Assembly (NCBI RefSeq): GCF_900188425.1
Contig: NZ_FZON01000041.1
Location: 1-48,170 of the forward strand
Reading direction: 5' to 3'
Source of the DNA: Antarctobacter heliothermus
GTDB taxonomy: Bacteria > Pseudomonadota > Alphaproteobacteria > Rhodobacterales > Rhodobacteraceae
Length of the DNA stretch: 48,170 bases
Below, one piece after another: positions 35,178 to 43,923 of the stretch. How positions within the stretch are numbered: the stretch's first letter is position 1; each line of letters opens with the position of its first letter. Below the pieces are notes generated by a model. It had not been told where the DNA came from, searched no databases, and worked only from the letters and a program-made list of their open reading frames with translations. Both the position numbers and the translations under genes were made by a program.

Positions 35178-35191
35178 CCTAAGACCTTAGG
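35178..35191. promoter_or_regulatory. Palindrome upstream of the response regulator gene
   Basis: CCTAAG-AC-CTTAGG is a perfect palindrome 78 bases before the ATG at 35269, with the extension GACCTTAGGACAGG. It shares the string CTTAGG with dyad box 2, so it might be a weak autoregulatory site; the match is only partial. The rest of this 300-base gap has no gene. Confidence 0.4.
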
Positions 35192-35268
35192 ACAGGTTCG
35201 CGGTTTCTGATGCTTTGTTAGGATCAGATGGTATACCAGCAAGGGACAGGCCCATGGGGAGCAGAGTG

Positions 35269-35967
35269 ATGGCACAGATTGAGCCTCAGCGGCATTTCGC
35301 CTCCGCGCTGATCGTCGATGATCATCCGTTGTTCTGTGACGCGCTGGCCATGACGCTGAAGACCGTCGCAGGGATCGAGGAGGTCGAGACCGCCAGCCTG
35401 TTGTCAGACGCGCTGGACGCGCTGGCAGAGGGGGCTGCGCCGGATGTGATCGTGCTGGACCTGAACCTGCCCGATGTGAACGGGTTGGACGGGCTGATCC
35501 GTCTCAGGACCGCCGCCGGGGCAACGCCGTTGATGGTGGTGTCCTCCATGGCAGACAATCGGATGGTCAGTTCCGTCATGCGGGCCGGGGCCAATGGCTT
35601 TGTCCCCAAACACAGCCAGCGCGGTGTCTTTCGACAGGCCTTTGACGCGCTGGCGCGGGATGAGGTGTTCCTGCCAGAGGGGTTTGTCGATGTGGCCGGT
35701 GCCGGGCAATCAGCGAACGCCGGAGAGGATGCGGTGGCGCGGCTGTCGACGCTGACCAACCAGCAGGCGCGCATTCTGCAATTGATCTGCGAGGGCAAGC
35801 TGAACAAGCAGATTGCCTATGACCTGTCGATCGCCGAAACGACGGTCAAGGCGCATGTCACCGCCATCATGCGCAAACTGGGGGTCCAGAGCCGCACGCA
35901 GGCGGTGCTGATCGCCGGTGAGGCCAGCTTTTCGAACCTCTTGCCAAGGGGCGCGGACACTCCGTAG
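35269..35967 (+). CDS. NarL/FixJ-type response regulator
   Basis: A 232-residue DNA-binding response regulator. The receiver (residues 12-130) has the acidic pair in LIVDDHPLF and phosphoacceptor Asp64 in VLDLNLPDVNGLDG. The LuxR-type helix-turn-helix (about 165-225) is LTNQQARILQLICEGKLNKQIAYDLSIAETTVK, split into its usual helices, with VKAHVTAIMRKLGV. Start 35269 has GGGGAG upstream; ATG 35254 is an alternative. It is followed by a FIST protein and a hybrid kinase on the same strand, so the kinase is the likely partner. LuxR-type regulators control PQQ dehydrogenases in several proteobacteria, which makes it a candidate for the dyads in the upstream locus. Confidence 0.9.
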   Translation: MAQIEPQRHFASALIVDDHPLFCDALAMTLKTVAGIEEVETASLLSDALDALAEGAAPDVIVLDLNLPDVNGLDGLIRLRTAAGATPLMVVSSMADNRMVSSVMRAGANGFVPKHSQRGVFRQAFDALARDEVFLPEGFVDVAGAGQSANAGEDAVARLSTLTNQQARILQLICEGKLNKQIAYDLSIAETTVKAHVTAIMRKLGVQSRTQAVLIAGEASFSNLLPRGADTP

Positions 35968-36006
35968 TCTGTTCCAAAAATAACAGACCACATGGGAGGA
36001 GACCCG

Positions 36007-37179
36007 ATGGACGGACCACCCTCTCCGTCTGCGGGGGGTGTCGACAATGACGCCATTCTGCGGACAGCCTGCGTCGATTGCGATGCTCCGGACCTGATTG
36101 ACCAGTTGGACAAGGGCCTTGGCACAGGGCCGTTTGCGCTGGTGATGATCTTTTGCAGCCCGTCGGCCCCTTTTGAACGGCTGCTGGCCGAGGCACAGAC
36201 CCGGTTTGGCGCGGCCCCGGTGATGGCCTGCACCACCGCCGGTGAGATCGCCATGGGCGGCGGCTATGCCGAGGACTCGGTGCTGGCCATCGCGCTGCCA
36301 AAGGATTTCTTTGAGGCCGAGGTGCTGCTGTTTGGCGATCTGGATGACCTGTCCGGCGATGAATTGACCCAGCAGACGATCCGCGCCCGGGCGGCATTGT
36401 CGCAACGCGCTGCGGACATGGAGCATGAGTTTGCCTTTCTCATGGTCGACGGGCTGTCGATGCAAGAGGATCGGCTGGCCTCGTCACTGGCTGCGGGGCT
36501 GGGCCCGACCCAGCTGTTTGGCGGATCGGCGGGCGACGGTGTCCGGTTTGAACATACTTTTGTGGCACTCGACGGGGTTTGCCATGAAAGGGCCGCGGTC
36601 ATGGCGCTGGTGCGCAGCCGCTGCCGCCTGCGGGTGTTCAGCGTGAACCACTTTACGCCGACCGATTTGCGGATGGTGGTCACACGGGCCGATCCCTCAC
36701 GTCGGCTGGTCTACGAGATCAACGCCGAACCCGCCGCGCGCGAACTGGGCCGCCTGCTGGGCAAGGACACGCACCAGATCGACACCTTTACCTTTGCCGA
36801 CAACCCGATAGTGGTGCGGCTGGGCGGGAGCCACCACGTCCGCGCCATCAAACGGGTGACAGAGGGTGGCGCGCTGGAGTTCTTTTCCGCCATAGACGAA
36901 GGGCTGGTGCTGACGTTGGCCGAAGCGGCCCATATCGTCGATCACCTTGACCAGCAATTGACCGCGCTGGCGGGCGATGCCCCGCCTGTGGCGATCCTGG
37001 CCTGTGACTGTATCCTGCGCCGGATCGAGGCCGAGAAAAAACAGCTCAAACGCCCGCTGGACGAGGTGCTGGCGCGGCACAAGGTGACCGGGTTTTCGAC
37101 CTACGGTGAACAAATCAACGGAATGCACGTCAACCAGACCATGACTGGCGTGGCCTTTTACGCACCCGAGGACCCGTGA
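36007..37179 (+). CDS. FIST-domain sensor protein
   Basis: A 390-residue soluble protein made of the FIST N-terminal domain (about residues 35-235; CTTAGEIAMGG and LFGGSAGDG) and the FIST C-terminal domain (about 240-380; AEPAARELGRLLG, then FSTYGEQINGMHVNQTMTG). FIST domains are predicted ligand-binding modules in signal-transduction proteins. It has no output domain, so it probably signals through the kinase encoded next, with which it shares a GTGA overlap. The start 36007 has a strong GGAGGAG site; an earlier in-frame ATG at 35992 lies within that site. The ligand is unknown. Confidence 0.87.
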   Translation: MDGPPSPSAGGVDNDAILRTACVDCDAPDLIDQLDKGLGTGPFALVMIFCSPSAPFERLLAEAQTRFGAAPVMACTTAGEIAMGGGYAEDSVLAIALPKDFFEAEVLLFGDLDDLSGDELTQQTIRARAALSQRAADMEHEFAFLMVDGLSMQEDRLASSLAAGLGPTQLFGGSAGDGVRFEHTFVALDGVCHERAAVMALVRSRCRLRVFSVNHFTPTDLRMVVTRADPSRRLVYEINAEPAARELGRLLGKDTHQIDTFTFADNPIVVRLGGSHHVRAIKRVTEGGALEFFSAIDEGLVLTLAEAAHIVDHLDQQLTALAGDAPPVAILACDCILRRIEAEKKQLKRPLDEVLARHKVTGFSTYGEQINGMHVNQTMTGVAFYAPEDP

Positions 37180-39404
37180 CGAGAGAAATGACCCACTACC
37201 TGATCGACCCGGCAGATACGGTCGAACGGCAAAACGAAAAGCTGTTGCGCATCAGCGAGGCGCTGATGCGTCGGGTCGAGCAGGACACCGACCAGACCGG
37301 CGCCGCCTATGCCCAGTTCGAACGCGCCGCCATGCTGGAGGATCAGGTCCGCCAGCGCACCCGCGATCTGGAATACACGCTGGATCTGCTGAACCAGTCC
37401 AACGCCGCGCTGGCCCGCGCCAAACATGAGGCGGAACACGCGCGCAAGAACCTCGCCAATGCGATCGAGGCGGTTCAGGAAGGCTTTGGCCTGTTTGACC
37501 GCGACGACCGTCTGGTGATGTGGAACAGCCGGTTCAGCCTGCCGCTGCACGACGTCCAGCCGCGTCTGGCCGAGGGGTTGCCGTTCGACAGTTACGTCAA
37601 GGCGGTCAGCGAAAGCCGGTTCCTGCAACTGCCCGAAATCGTGACGCCCGCGCAATGGGCCGAACAGCGGCTCAAGCGGCACAAGGATTTGCACGCAATC
37701 TTTAACGTCAGCCTGATCTGGGACCGCTGGTTGCAGGTCAGCGAACATCGCACGCCCGATGGTGGCACCGTGGTGTTGCAGACCGACGTGACCGACATCA
37801 TGCGGCTGGAACGGCAAGAACGCGGCAAATTGCTGGACAGTCAGGCGCGGATGCTGCGGGCGACGCTGGACCACCTGAACCAGGGCGTGTGCATCTTTGA
37901 TGCGGACGCGCGGCTGGTGGGCTGGAACGACCGCATCAGCGAGATGCTGTCGGTGCCGGTGGTCTCGCTGCGGCTGGGGGTCGATTTTGACCGGCTGGTG
38001 GACCAGTTGGAGCCGCGCTTTGATTCTGATGTGGCAAGCTCTGGCGGGTTGCGCGACTGGGCGCATCAGGACCGAGGCCGCCGCCCGCTGCGGTTCGAGA
38101 TCCGCGCAGAGCCGGATACCACGCTGGACGTCTTTGCGCAGGAGATGCCCGACCGTGGCTTTGTGATCTCCTTTACCGATGTGTCGGTCGAACGGCAGGC
38201 GGCGCGGGCATTGGCCGAATCCAACGAACTGCTGGAACGGCGGGTGATGGAGCGCACGCTGGAACTGGAGGATGCGCTGGTCACAGCGGAACGGGCCAAT
38301 TCGTCAAAGTCGCGGTTTGTCGCCGCCGCCAGCCATGACCTGTTGCAGCCGCTGTCGGCCGCCAAGCTGTATGTCTCGGCCATTTCCGAAAGTGGCGAGA
38401 GCGGCGAGACGGAGCAGGCCGCCGACAAGGCGCTGAGCGCGCTGGGCAGCGTGGAAAACATCATCGACGCGCTGCTGGATATCTCAAAGCTGGATTCGGG
38501 TGCGGCAAGCCTCGACATCACGGCGGTGTCCGTGCGGCAATTGCTGACCGCCCTGCGCGATGAATTTGCGCCGATGGCCGCGCTCAAAGGGTTGGACCTG
38601 CGGGTTGTTCCGACCACCGGCAGCGTGGCCAGCGACCCCGGCTTTTTGCGTCGCATTCTGCAAAACCTGATTGCCAACGCCATCCGGTACACGCCGACCG
38701 GCCGTGTGTTGGTGGGCGCGCGGCGACAAGGAACCTCTTTGCGGTTTGAGGTCTGGGACACCGGGCCCGGTATTGCCGAAGCCGATCAGGAACGGATCTT
38801 TCGCGAGTTTGAGCGGCTGGACCGCAACAGCAGCGTCAACGAGGGGCTGGGGCTGGGGCTTGCCATCGTGGAACGCGCCTGCGCCCAGTTGCGGCACCCT
38901 CTGGGGGTACACTCTACTGTCGGGCACGGCACCCGGTTCTTTTTCAGCGCGCAGCGAATTAACGGTGCCAACGAAGTGCCCGCCCTCAAGAAAAGCCCCG
39001 CCGCCCGCCAGCGTCTGCGCGACACCGGGTTGATTGTCCTGCTGGTCGAAAACGACAATGAGCTGCGCCGCGCACTGAGCCTGCTGATCGAACGCTGGGG
39101 TGGGAGCGTTCTCGACTCTTCCAACGCCGAAGAGGCGGACGCGTTGCTGAACGATCTGGGCATCCTGCCCGACGCGCTGCTGGTCGACTACAATCTGGGC
39201 GACGGCAAACAGGACGGCTTGGCGTTTGTGAGCCAGATGCGCGCGCGGGACAGCCATCTTCCGGCGCGGCTCATGTCGGCGAACCGATCAAATGAACTGC
39301 GCCTTTTGTGCGATGCGGCTCAGGTTGGCCTGATGACCAAGCCGATCAATACAGAGGAACTGGAAACCTTTCTGTTCGCCGCCACGCGAAACGCGATGAC
39401 CTGA
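37176..39404 (+). CDS. PAS hybrid histidine kinase with C-terminal receiver
   Basis: A 742-residue cytoplasmic sensor kinase with no membrane segment. An N-terminal coiled coil (residues 40-105) is followed by two PAS-type domains (about 110-210 and 225-345). A second coiled coil leads to the HisKA domain with His387 in AASHDLLQPL, then an ATPase domain with NLIANAIRYTP and WDTGPGIAEAD. The C-terminal receiver has phosphoacceptor Asp671 in LLVDYNLGDG. Because it is soluble, it may read its signal from the FIST protein or an intracellular ligand. GTG 37176 overlaps the FIST stop; ATG 37188 is an equally good start. Confidence 0.88.
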   Translation: MTREMTHYLIDPADTVERQNEKLLRISEALMRRVEQDTDQTGAAYAQFERAAMLEDQVRQRTRDLEYTLDLLNQSNAALARAKHEAEHARKNLANAIEAVQEGFGLFDRDDRLVMWNSRFSLPLHDVQPRLAEGLPFDSYVKAVSESRFLQLPEIVTPAQWAEQRLKRHKDLHAIFNVSLIWDRWLQVSEHRTPDGGTVVLQTDVTDIMRLERQERGKLLDSQARMLRATLDHLNQGVCIFDADARLVGWNDRISEMLSVPVVSLRLGVDFDRLVDQLEPRFDSDVASSGGLRDWAHQDRGRRPLRFEIRAEPDTTLDVFAQEMPDRGFVISFTDVSVERQAARALAESNELLERRVMERTLELEDALVTAERANSSKSRFVAAASHDLLQPLSAAKLYVSAISESGESGETEQAADKALSALGSVENIIDALLDISKLDSGAASLDITAVSVRQLLTALRDEFAPMAALKGLDLRVVPTTGSVASDPGFLRRILQNLIANAIRYTPTGRVLVGARRQGTSLRFEVWDTGPGIAEADQERIFREFERLDRNSSVNEGLGLGLAIVERACAQLRHPLGVHSTVGHGTRFFFSAQRINGANEVPALKKSPAARQRLRDTGLIVLLVENDNELRRALSLLIERWGGSVLDSSNAEEADALLNDLGILPDALLVDYNLGDGKQDGLAFVSQMRARDSHLPARLMSANRSNELRLLCDAAQVGLMTKPINTEELETFLFAATRNAMT

Positions 39405-39407
39405 ACG

Positions 39408-39437
39408 GCGCGGGCGGGGCACACTGACCGCCCGCGC
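39408..39437. terminator. Hairpin between the converging kinase and membrane-fusion genes
   Basis: Ten-bp arms GCGCGGGCGG/CCGCCCGCGC with a 10-base loop fill the gap between the two stop codons. It has no T-run but could serve both transcripts. Confidence 0.5.
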
Positions 39438-39443
39438 GCAGCA

Positions 39444-40646
39444 TCATTCCAGTGAAACGGTCTGACCCGCGGCCAACCCGGTGCGGGCATCGCGGACCAA
39501 CAGCCGCCCGGCAGAGGCAGGAATGCGCGCGATGGTCTGACGCAGGCCGGTTTGCAGGATCTCGACTGCAACCTCTTCCAGCATCAGACCGTCTTCGTTC
39601 ACCAGGTAGACCGTATCGCCACTGGTCAGCGCGGCGGTGGGAATTTCAAAGGTATCGTCGCCCGCGTCGATCATTGCCTCGACCTCGACCGCCTCGTTCA
39701 GGAACAGATCCGGCGCGCAGGAATCGTCTACCTTTATGGTAGCCTTGACGAACTGGTTTTCCAGGTCGGCCTCGGTGTCGAACCGGGTGATCGTGCCGCC
39801 GCAGGTCTGGTCGTTGACGCGGGTGATGCGCACCTCCGACCCCTCGGCGATGCCGTTGGGGCCGCTGGCGGACAGACGACGGATCAGGATGAAGACATCA
39901 ACCGATTTCTGGCTGGGCGCATAGATCTGCGCGGCGCGCTCGCCCTCTTGCACGCAGTCGCCGACATTGGTCTCAAACCCCACCAGCGCCCCGTCGATCG
40001 GGGCGGTCAGCACCAGCATGTCATGGCTCAACTGCGCGGTTTGCAGGTCCAGTTCACCGATTTCCAGCGCGATTTCGGCGCGGCGCTTGGCAGCGCGGGC
40101 GGTGGCAATGGCCTCTTGTGCGCGGTCGGCGGCAAAGCGGGCCTCCATGAAACGGCGTTCTACCCCCTCCATCGTGGTCTCATTGATCAGACCGCGCCCC
40201 AGCATCGTGCTGTTGCGTTCAAATTCGGCGGTGGTCAGGTCCAGTTCCTGCTGGCGGCGCTTGTCGTCGGCAGCGGCGGACACGATGTCCAGTTCACGCT
40301 CTTCGATCTGGGCGCCCAGCTCTGCCAATCTCGATTCGGCGGTGCGCAGCGCCAGCAGCGACCGTTTCCCATCCAGCCGCACCAGCACCTGTCCGGCAGT
40401 GGCAACGCGATCACGCTTGGCCTGTTCGGACACTTCGACCACGCAGCCGCGCGCCTCATAGGACAGACCAACCATGGCGGTCGCCTGCACCGTCCCAAAG
40501 AAGGTGTCGGTGGTCAGCGTCCCTTGCGCCTGCAAGCGCACTGTATCGACCGCCACCGGCGTATCTTGCGCCATGCCTGTCACCGGCAGCATCAGTGACA
40601 CGGCAAAAACACCGCCCAGCCAGCCGCGTTGGGTATGATTGATCAT
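39444..40646 (-). CDS. Orphan HlyD/AcrA-like membrane-fusion protein
   Basis: A 400-residue exported protein with a signal (MINHTQRGWLGGVFAVSLMLPVTGMAQ), a lipoyl-like half-motif, a long coiled coil (about residues 100-215), the second half-motif (LTAPIDGALVGFETNVGDCVQEG) and a beta-barrel domain. This is the periplasmic adaptor layout of RND, ABC and MacAB systems. Four Cys lie in or next to the lipoyl and barrel regions (GCVVEV, GDCVQ, QTCGG, DDSCAPD), which is unusual and could form disulfides. No transporter or outer-membrane channel gene is nearby, so its partner is elsewhere or absent. An AGAGGA site precedes the start. Confidence 0.82.
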   Translation of the reverse strand: MINHTQRGWLGGVFAVSLMLPVTGMAQDTPVAVDTVRLQAQGTLTTDTFFGTVQATAMVGLSYEARGCVVEVSEQAKRDRVATAGQVLVRLDGKRSLLALRTAESRLAELGAQIEERELDIVSAAADDKRRQQELDLTTAEFERNSTMLGRGLINETTMEGVERRFMEARFAADRAQEAIATARAAKRRAEIALEIGELDLQTAQLSHDMLVLTAPIDGALVGFETNVGDCVQEGERAAQIYAPSQKSVDVFILIRRLSASGPNGIAEGSEVRITRVNDQTCGGTITRFDTEADLENQFVKATIKVDDSCAPDLFLNEAVEVEAMIDAGDDTFEIPTAALTSGDTVYLVNEDGLMLEEVAVEILQTGLRQTIARIPASAGRLLVRDARTGLAAGQTVSLE

Positions 40647-40691
40647 CCTGAATCCTCTTTCCCTGTTGCAGGCCGCGCCCTGGCCTTGTCC

Positions 40692-40721
40692 GAGTCTGGC
40701 CCTTGCGAGTCTGGCCCTTGC
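40692..40721. repeat. Tandem 15-bp duplication upstream of the membrane-fusion gene
   Basis: GAGTCTGGCCCTTGC occurs twice in perfect tandem, with a partial third unit (TGGCCTTGTCC) before it. It lies in the 150-base gap between citF and the membrane-fusion gene and is probably replication slippage in the leader. Confidence 0.75.
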
Positions 40722-40797
40722 GGGACTGAAATTTATCCGTCCGGATTGATTGTCGCAAATTCAGCGCCGAGTTCCAGTGCCGAGTGACCCAAAGAGG

Positions 40798-42288
40798 TCA
40801 CGTTTCAGAGGGGATGGCCCGGACAACGTCGGTCACGCTGCCGTCCCGGTATTCACAAACGGCCACGATGCGTCCCTCTGCCCTCAGGGGTGTGGGGCGG
40901 GTGGCAACGGTGGCGGCCTCTGCCACAAGGTCCGCGATGTCCCGGACACGCAGACCCGAGCCGGTCAGACGCTCGGCCAGATCGGGCCGCGCCGGGTTCA
41001 CCGCCAGCCCGGCCTCTGTCACCACCACGTCAATGGTCTCGCCCGGCGTGGTCAGGGTGCCGACCTGCGGCACCAGCTTGGCAAACCCGGCGGCGGTCAA
41101 GCGGGTGGTGACAAGGGCCAGTTTGGACCCGGCGGCGGTATCCGCATGGCCGCCCGATCCTCCGATGAGGGTGCCGCCCGCCCGCGTGGTCACGTTGACG
41201 TTGAAATTCAGGTCCACCTCTGCCGCGCCCAGCACCACCGCATCCACGCGGTCCACCACCGCGCCCCCCACATGCGGCCCGGCATAGGCGGCGGCGGACA
41301 TGCTCTGATGCCGGGGGTCATCGCGGTAGGACCGCACAGCCTCCAGATCGAAGCATTGAACATCCAGAAGCCCGCGAAACAGCCCCGCGTTCAACATCTG
41401 GACATGAAAGCCGGTGATCCCGCCGGAACAGAAACTGCCGGTGACGCCGCGCGCCGTCATTTCGCGGCCCACCGCCGCCGCCGTGGCCAGTGACGCGCCC
41501 CCGGCCCCGGTCTGAAAGGAAAACCCGTCTTGCAACAGTCCGCTGGCGGCGATGACCTGCGCAGCGCTGTCGGCGATGGACAGGCTGACTGCATCGCTGG
41601 CGGGCCGGGTGGTGCCAGAGGCGATCCCCGCAGGGTCGCCAATGTGCGCCACTTGCACCACATAGGTCACGCGGGTTTGCGGGATGTCGATGGCGGGCAC
41701 CGGGTATGGCATCAGCGTATCGGTCACGGCCACGGTGTGGCGCGCGACTCCGACATCGACCATCGGATAGCCCAGTGTTCCGCAGGCGGTCGGACCCGTG
41801 CTGCCGGACAGGTTGCCCATCTCATCCGCCGCCGGGGCCGCGACAAAGGCCACGTCGACGGGCAATTCCCCCAGATCCAGCGCCCGCGCCCGGCCGCCGT
41901 GGGTTTGCAATGAGACCGGCGTGGGCAAAACCCCGCGTGAGACGGCCTCACCCGCCGGGCCGGACAGGAAAGCGGTGGAAATCCGGCTGACGGTGCCACG
42001 GCGGATGTGGTCGATCAGCGGCGCATGGACCGGAAAGATTGAACTGGCCGCGATGTGCAGATCCCGCAGGCCGCGCCGCGCCAAGGCCTCCATCACAAGG
42101 TTAAACACGCCGTCGCCGTTGCGCAGGTGGTGGTGGAAAGAGATCGTCGCCCCGTCGCACAAGTCACAGGCCGCGATTGCGGCGTCCAGGTCGGGCAGCA
42201 ATTTGGACCGCCGCTTGCCGCCTTTGCGGGTGGCACGATGCGGGCGCAGAGGGCCATAGCCGGGGATGTCAGAGGGCAGATCGGGCAT
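40798..42288 (-). CDS. citF: Citrate lyase alpha subunit
   Basis: A 496-residue citrate:acetyl-ACP transferase-type protein of the CitF family. Family segments are ISFHHHLRNGDGV, SSIFPVHAPLIDHI, TPVSLQTHGGRARA, YVVQVAHIGDPAGIASGTTRP and GGSGGHADTAAG. CitF normally works in a complex with CitE and the acyl-carrier CitD; neither is in the window, so this copy is either isolated or served by genes elsewhere. The start at 42288 has AAAGG upstream; ATG 42315 has none. A TRAP transporter operon lies upstream on the same strand, but a terminator separates them. Confidence 0.85.
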   Translation of the reverse strand: MPDLPSDIPGYGPLRPHRATRKGGKRRSKLLPDLDAAIAACDLCDGATISFHHHLRNGDGVFNLVMEALARRGLRDLHIAASSIFPVHAPLIDHIRRGTVSRISTAFLSGPAGEAVSRGVLPTPVSLQTHGGRARALDLGELPVDVAFVAAPAADEMGNLSGSTGPTACGTLGYPMVDVGVARHTVAVTDTLMPYPVPAIDIPQTRVTYVVQVAHIGDPAGIASGTTRPASDAVSLSIADSAAQVIAASGLLQDGFSFQTGAGGASLATAAAVGREMTARGVTGSFCSGGITGFHVQMLNAGLFRGLLDVQCFDLEAVRSYRDDPRHQSMSAAAYAGPHVGGAVVDRVDAVVLGAAEVDLNFNVNVTTRAGGTLIGGSGGHADTAAGSKLALVTTRLTAAGFAKLVPQVGTLTTPGETIDVVVTEAGLAVNPARPDLAERLTGSGLRVRDIADLVAEAATVATRPTPLRAEGRIVAVCEYRDGSVTDVVRAIPSET

Positions 42289-42525
42289 CGGGACCTTTCG
42301 TCGTCGCGGTGCCATGCGGCGCGCGGCTGTTGCGTACGGTGTGCCACTGAAGCCAGACGTTCAGGACGGAGCGCAGTGGCTGGGGCGGCACATCTTTGAC
42401 CGCGACGTTCCGCAGGGTTAAGGCACATGGACCGGCTGGAAAAGCGCCCGTTTCAGATGGCCCACGTCAAAACATTGACTTTGCGCGTTGCCCGCCATCG
42501 GCACCAGATTGTGTTCGGAAAACCG

Positions 42526-42555
42526 GAAAGGGCCCCGTGTTGGCGGGGCTCTTTC
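42526..42555 (-). terminator. Terminator of the TRAP operon
   Basis: Twelve-bp arms GAAAGGGCCCCG/CGGGGCTCTTTC with one G-T pair and a 6-base loop lie 10 bases past the dctM stop. On the minus strand a CTTTCCGGTTTT tail follows. Confidence 0.7.
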
Positions 42556-42564
42556 TGTTCAGCG

Positions 42565-43920
42565 TCATCCGTAAACCAGGTTCGGCAACCAGGTGATGAT
42601 CTCTGGAAAGACCATACACAGAACCAACCCCAATATCTGTAGCGCCAGAAACGGCAGCGCCGATTTGAAGATATCGGTCATCGGGATATGATCCGGCGCC
42701 ACGCCCCGCAGGTAGAACAGCGCATAGCCAAAGGGCGGCGACAGGAACGACATCTGCATGTTCACAAGGTAGAGAACACCGAACCACAGCACCAGATCCT
42801 CTGGGTTGTTCAGCCCAAAGGCCGCCGCGCCCAGCGCCTTGATGATCGGTACAAAGATCGGCACGCAGAGCAGCAGGATGCCGACCCAGTCCAGAAACAT
42901 CCCCAACACCACCAGCAGGATCTGCATCAGGATCAGGACGCCCCATGGACCCAGACCCGTGGCCGCCAGCGCGTCCTGCACGAATTGCTGACCGCCCTCC
43001 AGCACATAGAGCCCGACAAAGATCGTCGCGCCGAACATGATCCAGATGACCATCGCGCTGGCCTTGAGCGTTGTTGTGCAGGCCTCGCGCACCGTGGGCC
43101 AGTCCAGCTTGCGGTGGATGGCGGCCACGATGAAGGCCCCAAAGGTGCCGATGCCCGCCGCCTCAACCGGGGTGGCAACGCCGGAAAAGATGATGCCCAG
43201 AACGACAACAACCAGCGTGATCGGCGCGGCCATCTTGCCGACAAGTTTTACCTTGTCGGCGTTGGAGATGCGTTCCTCGACCGGGATGGCGGGGCCAAGA
43301 GTGGGGTTGATGTAGCAGCGCAGGGTCACATAAGCGATGTACATGCCCGACAGCATCAGACCGGGAATGACCGCGCCGATGAACAGTTCCCCGACCGATT
43401 GTTCGGCCACGACGGCGTAGATGATGGCCAGGATCGACGGTGGGATCAGGATGCCCAACGTGCCCCCCGCCATGATCGACCCCATCGCGATCTTGGGATC
43501 ATAGTGGCGCTTCAACATGGCCGGCAGGGCGATGATGCCCATGGTCACAACCGCCGCACCAATCACGCCCACCATGGCCGCAAGGATCGTCGAGGCGATG
43601 ATCGTGGCCGAGGCCAGACCGCCCTTTACCCCGCCAAGCACCTTGTAGATCACATCGAACATGTCGTTGATGATCCCCGCCCTTTCGAGCATCGCCGCCA
43701 TGAAGATGAACAGCGGGATCGCCGATAGTTGATAGTTTGTCATCAGCGGGAAGATGCGACTGGGCACGATATTCAGCGCCCGCGCATCGCCCAGCACAAA
43801 CAGAAACACACAGGCCAGACCCCCGGTGACAAAGGCCAGTGGCAGACCCGCCATGAGCAGCGCCAGAAGGCTGCCGAACATGATGAGCGTCAGCCACTCA
43901 ATTCCGATTTCTATTCCCAT
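42565..43920 (-). CDS. dctM: TRAP transporter large permease (DctM)
   Basis: A 451-residue inner-membrane protein with about 12 hydrophobic segments, the substrate-translocating subunit of a TRAP transporter that uses an ion gradient and a binding protein. The DctM family blocks PLAFVTGGLACVFLF, IPLFIFMAAMLERAG and GGTLGILIPPSILAIIY are present, as is WIMFGATIFVGLYVLEGGQQF. It starts three bases after the small-permease gene, so they are coupled. The substrate is set by the DctP partner, here predicted to be a carboxylate. Confidence 0.92.
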   Translation of the reverse strand: MGIEIGIEWLTLIMFGSLLALLMAGLPLAFVTGGLACVFLFVLGDARALNIVPSRIFPLMTNYQLSAIPLFIFMAAMLERAGIINDMFDVIYKVLGGVKGGLASATIIASTILAAMVGVIGAAVVTMGIIALPAMLKRHYDPKIAMGSIMAGGTLGILIPPSILAIIYAVVAEQSVGELFIGAVIPGLMLSGMYIAYVTLRCYINPTLGPAIPVEERISNADKVKLVGKMAAPITLVVVVLGIIFSGVATPVEAAGIGTFGAFIVAAIHRKLDWPTVREACTTTLKASAMVIWIMFGATIFVGLYVLEGGQQFVQDALAATGLGPWGVLILMQILLVVLGMFLDWVGILLLCVPIFVPIIKALGAAAFGLNNPEDLVLWFGVLYLVNMQMSFLSPPFGYALFYLRGVAPDHIPMTDIFKSALPFLALQILGLVLCMVFPEIITWLPNLVYG

Positions 43921-43923
43921 GCC

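Noticed and set aside
40692-40721. A CRISPR-like repeat
   Set aside because: There are only two perfect 15-bp units in direct tandem with no spacer, so it is a simple duplication.
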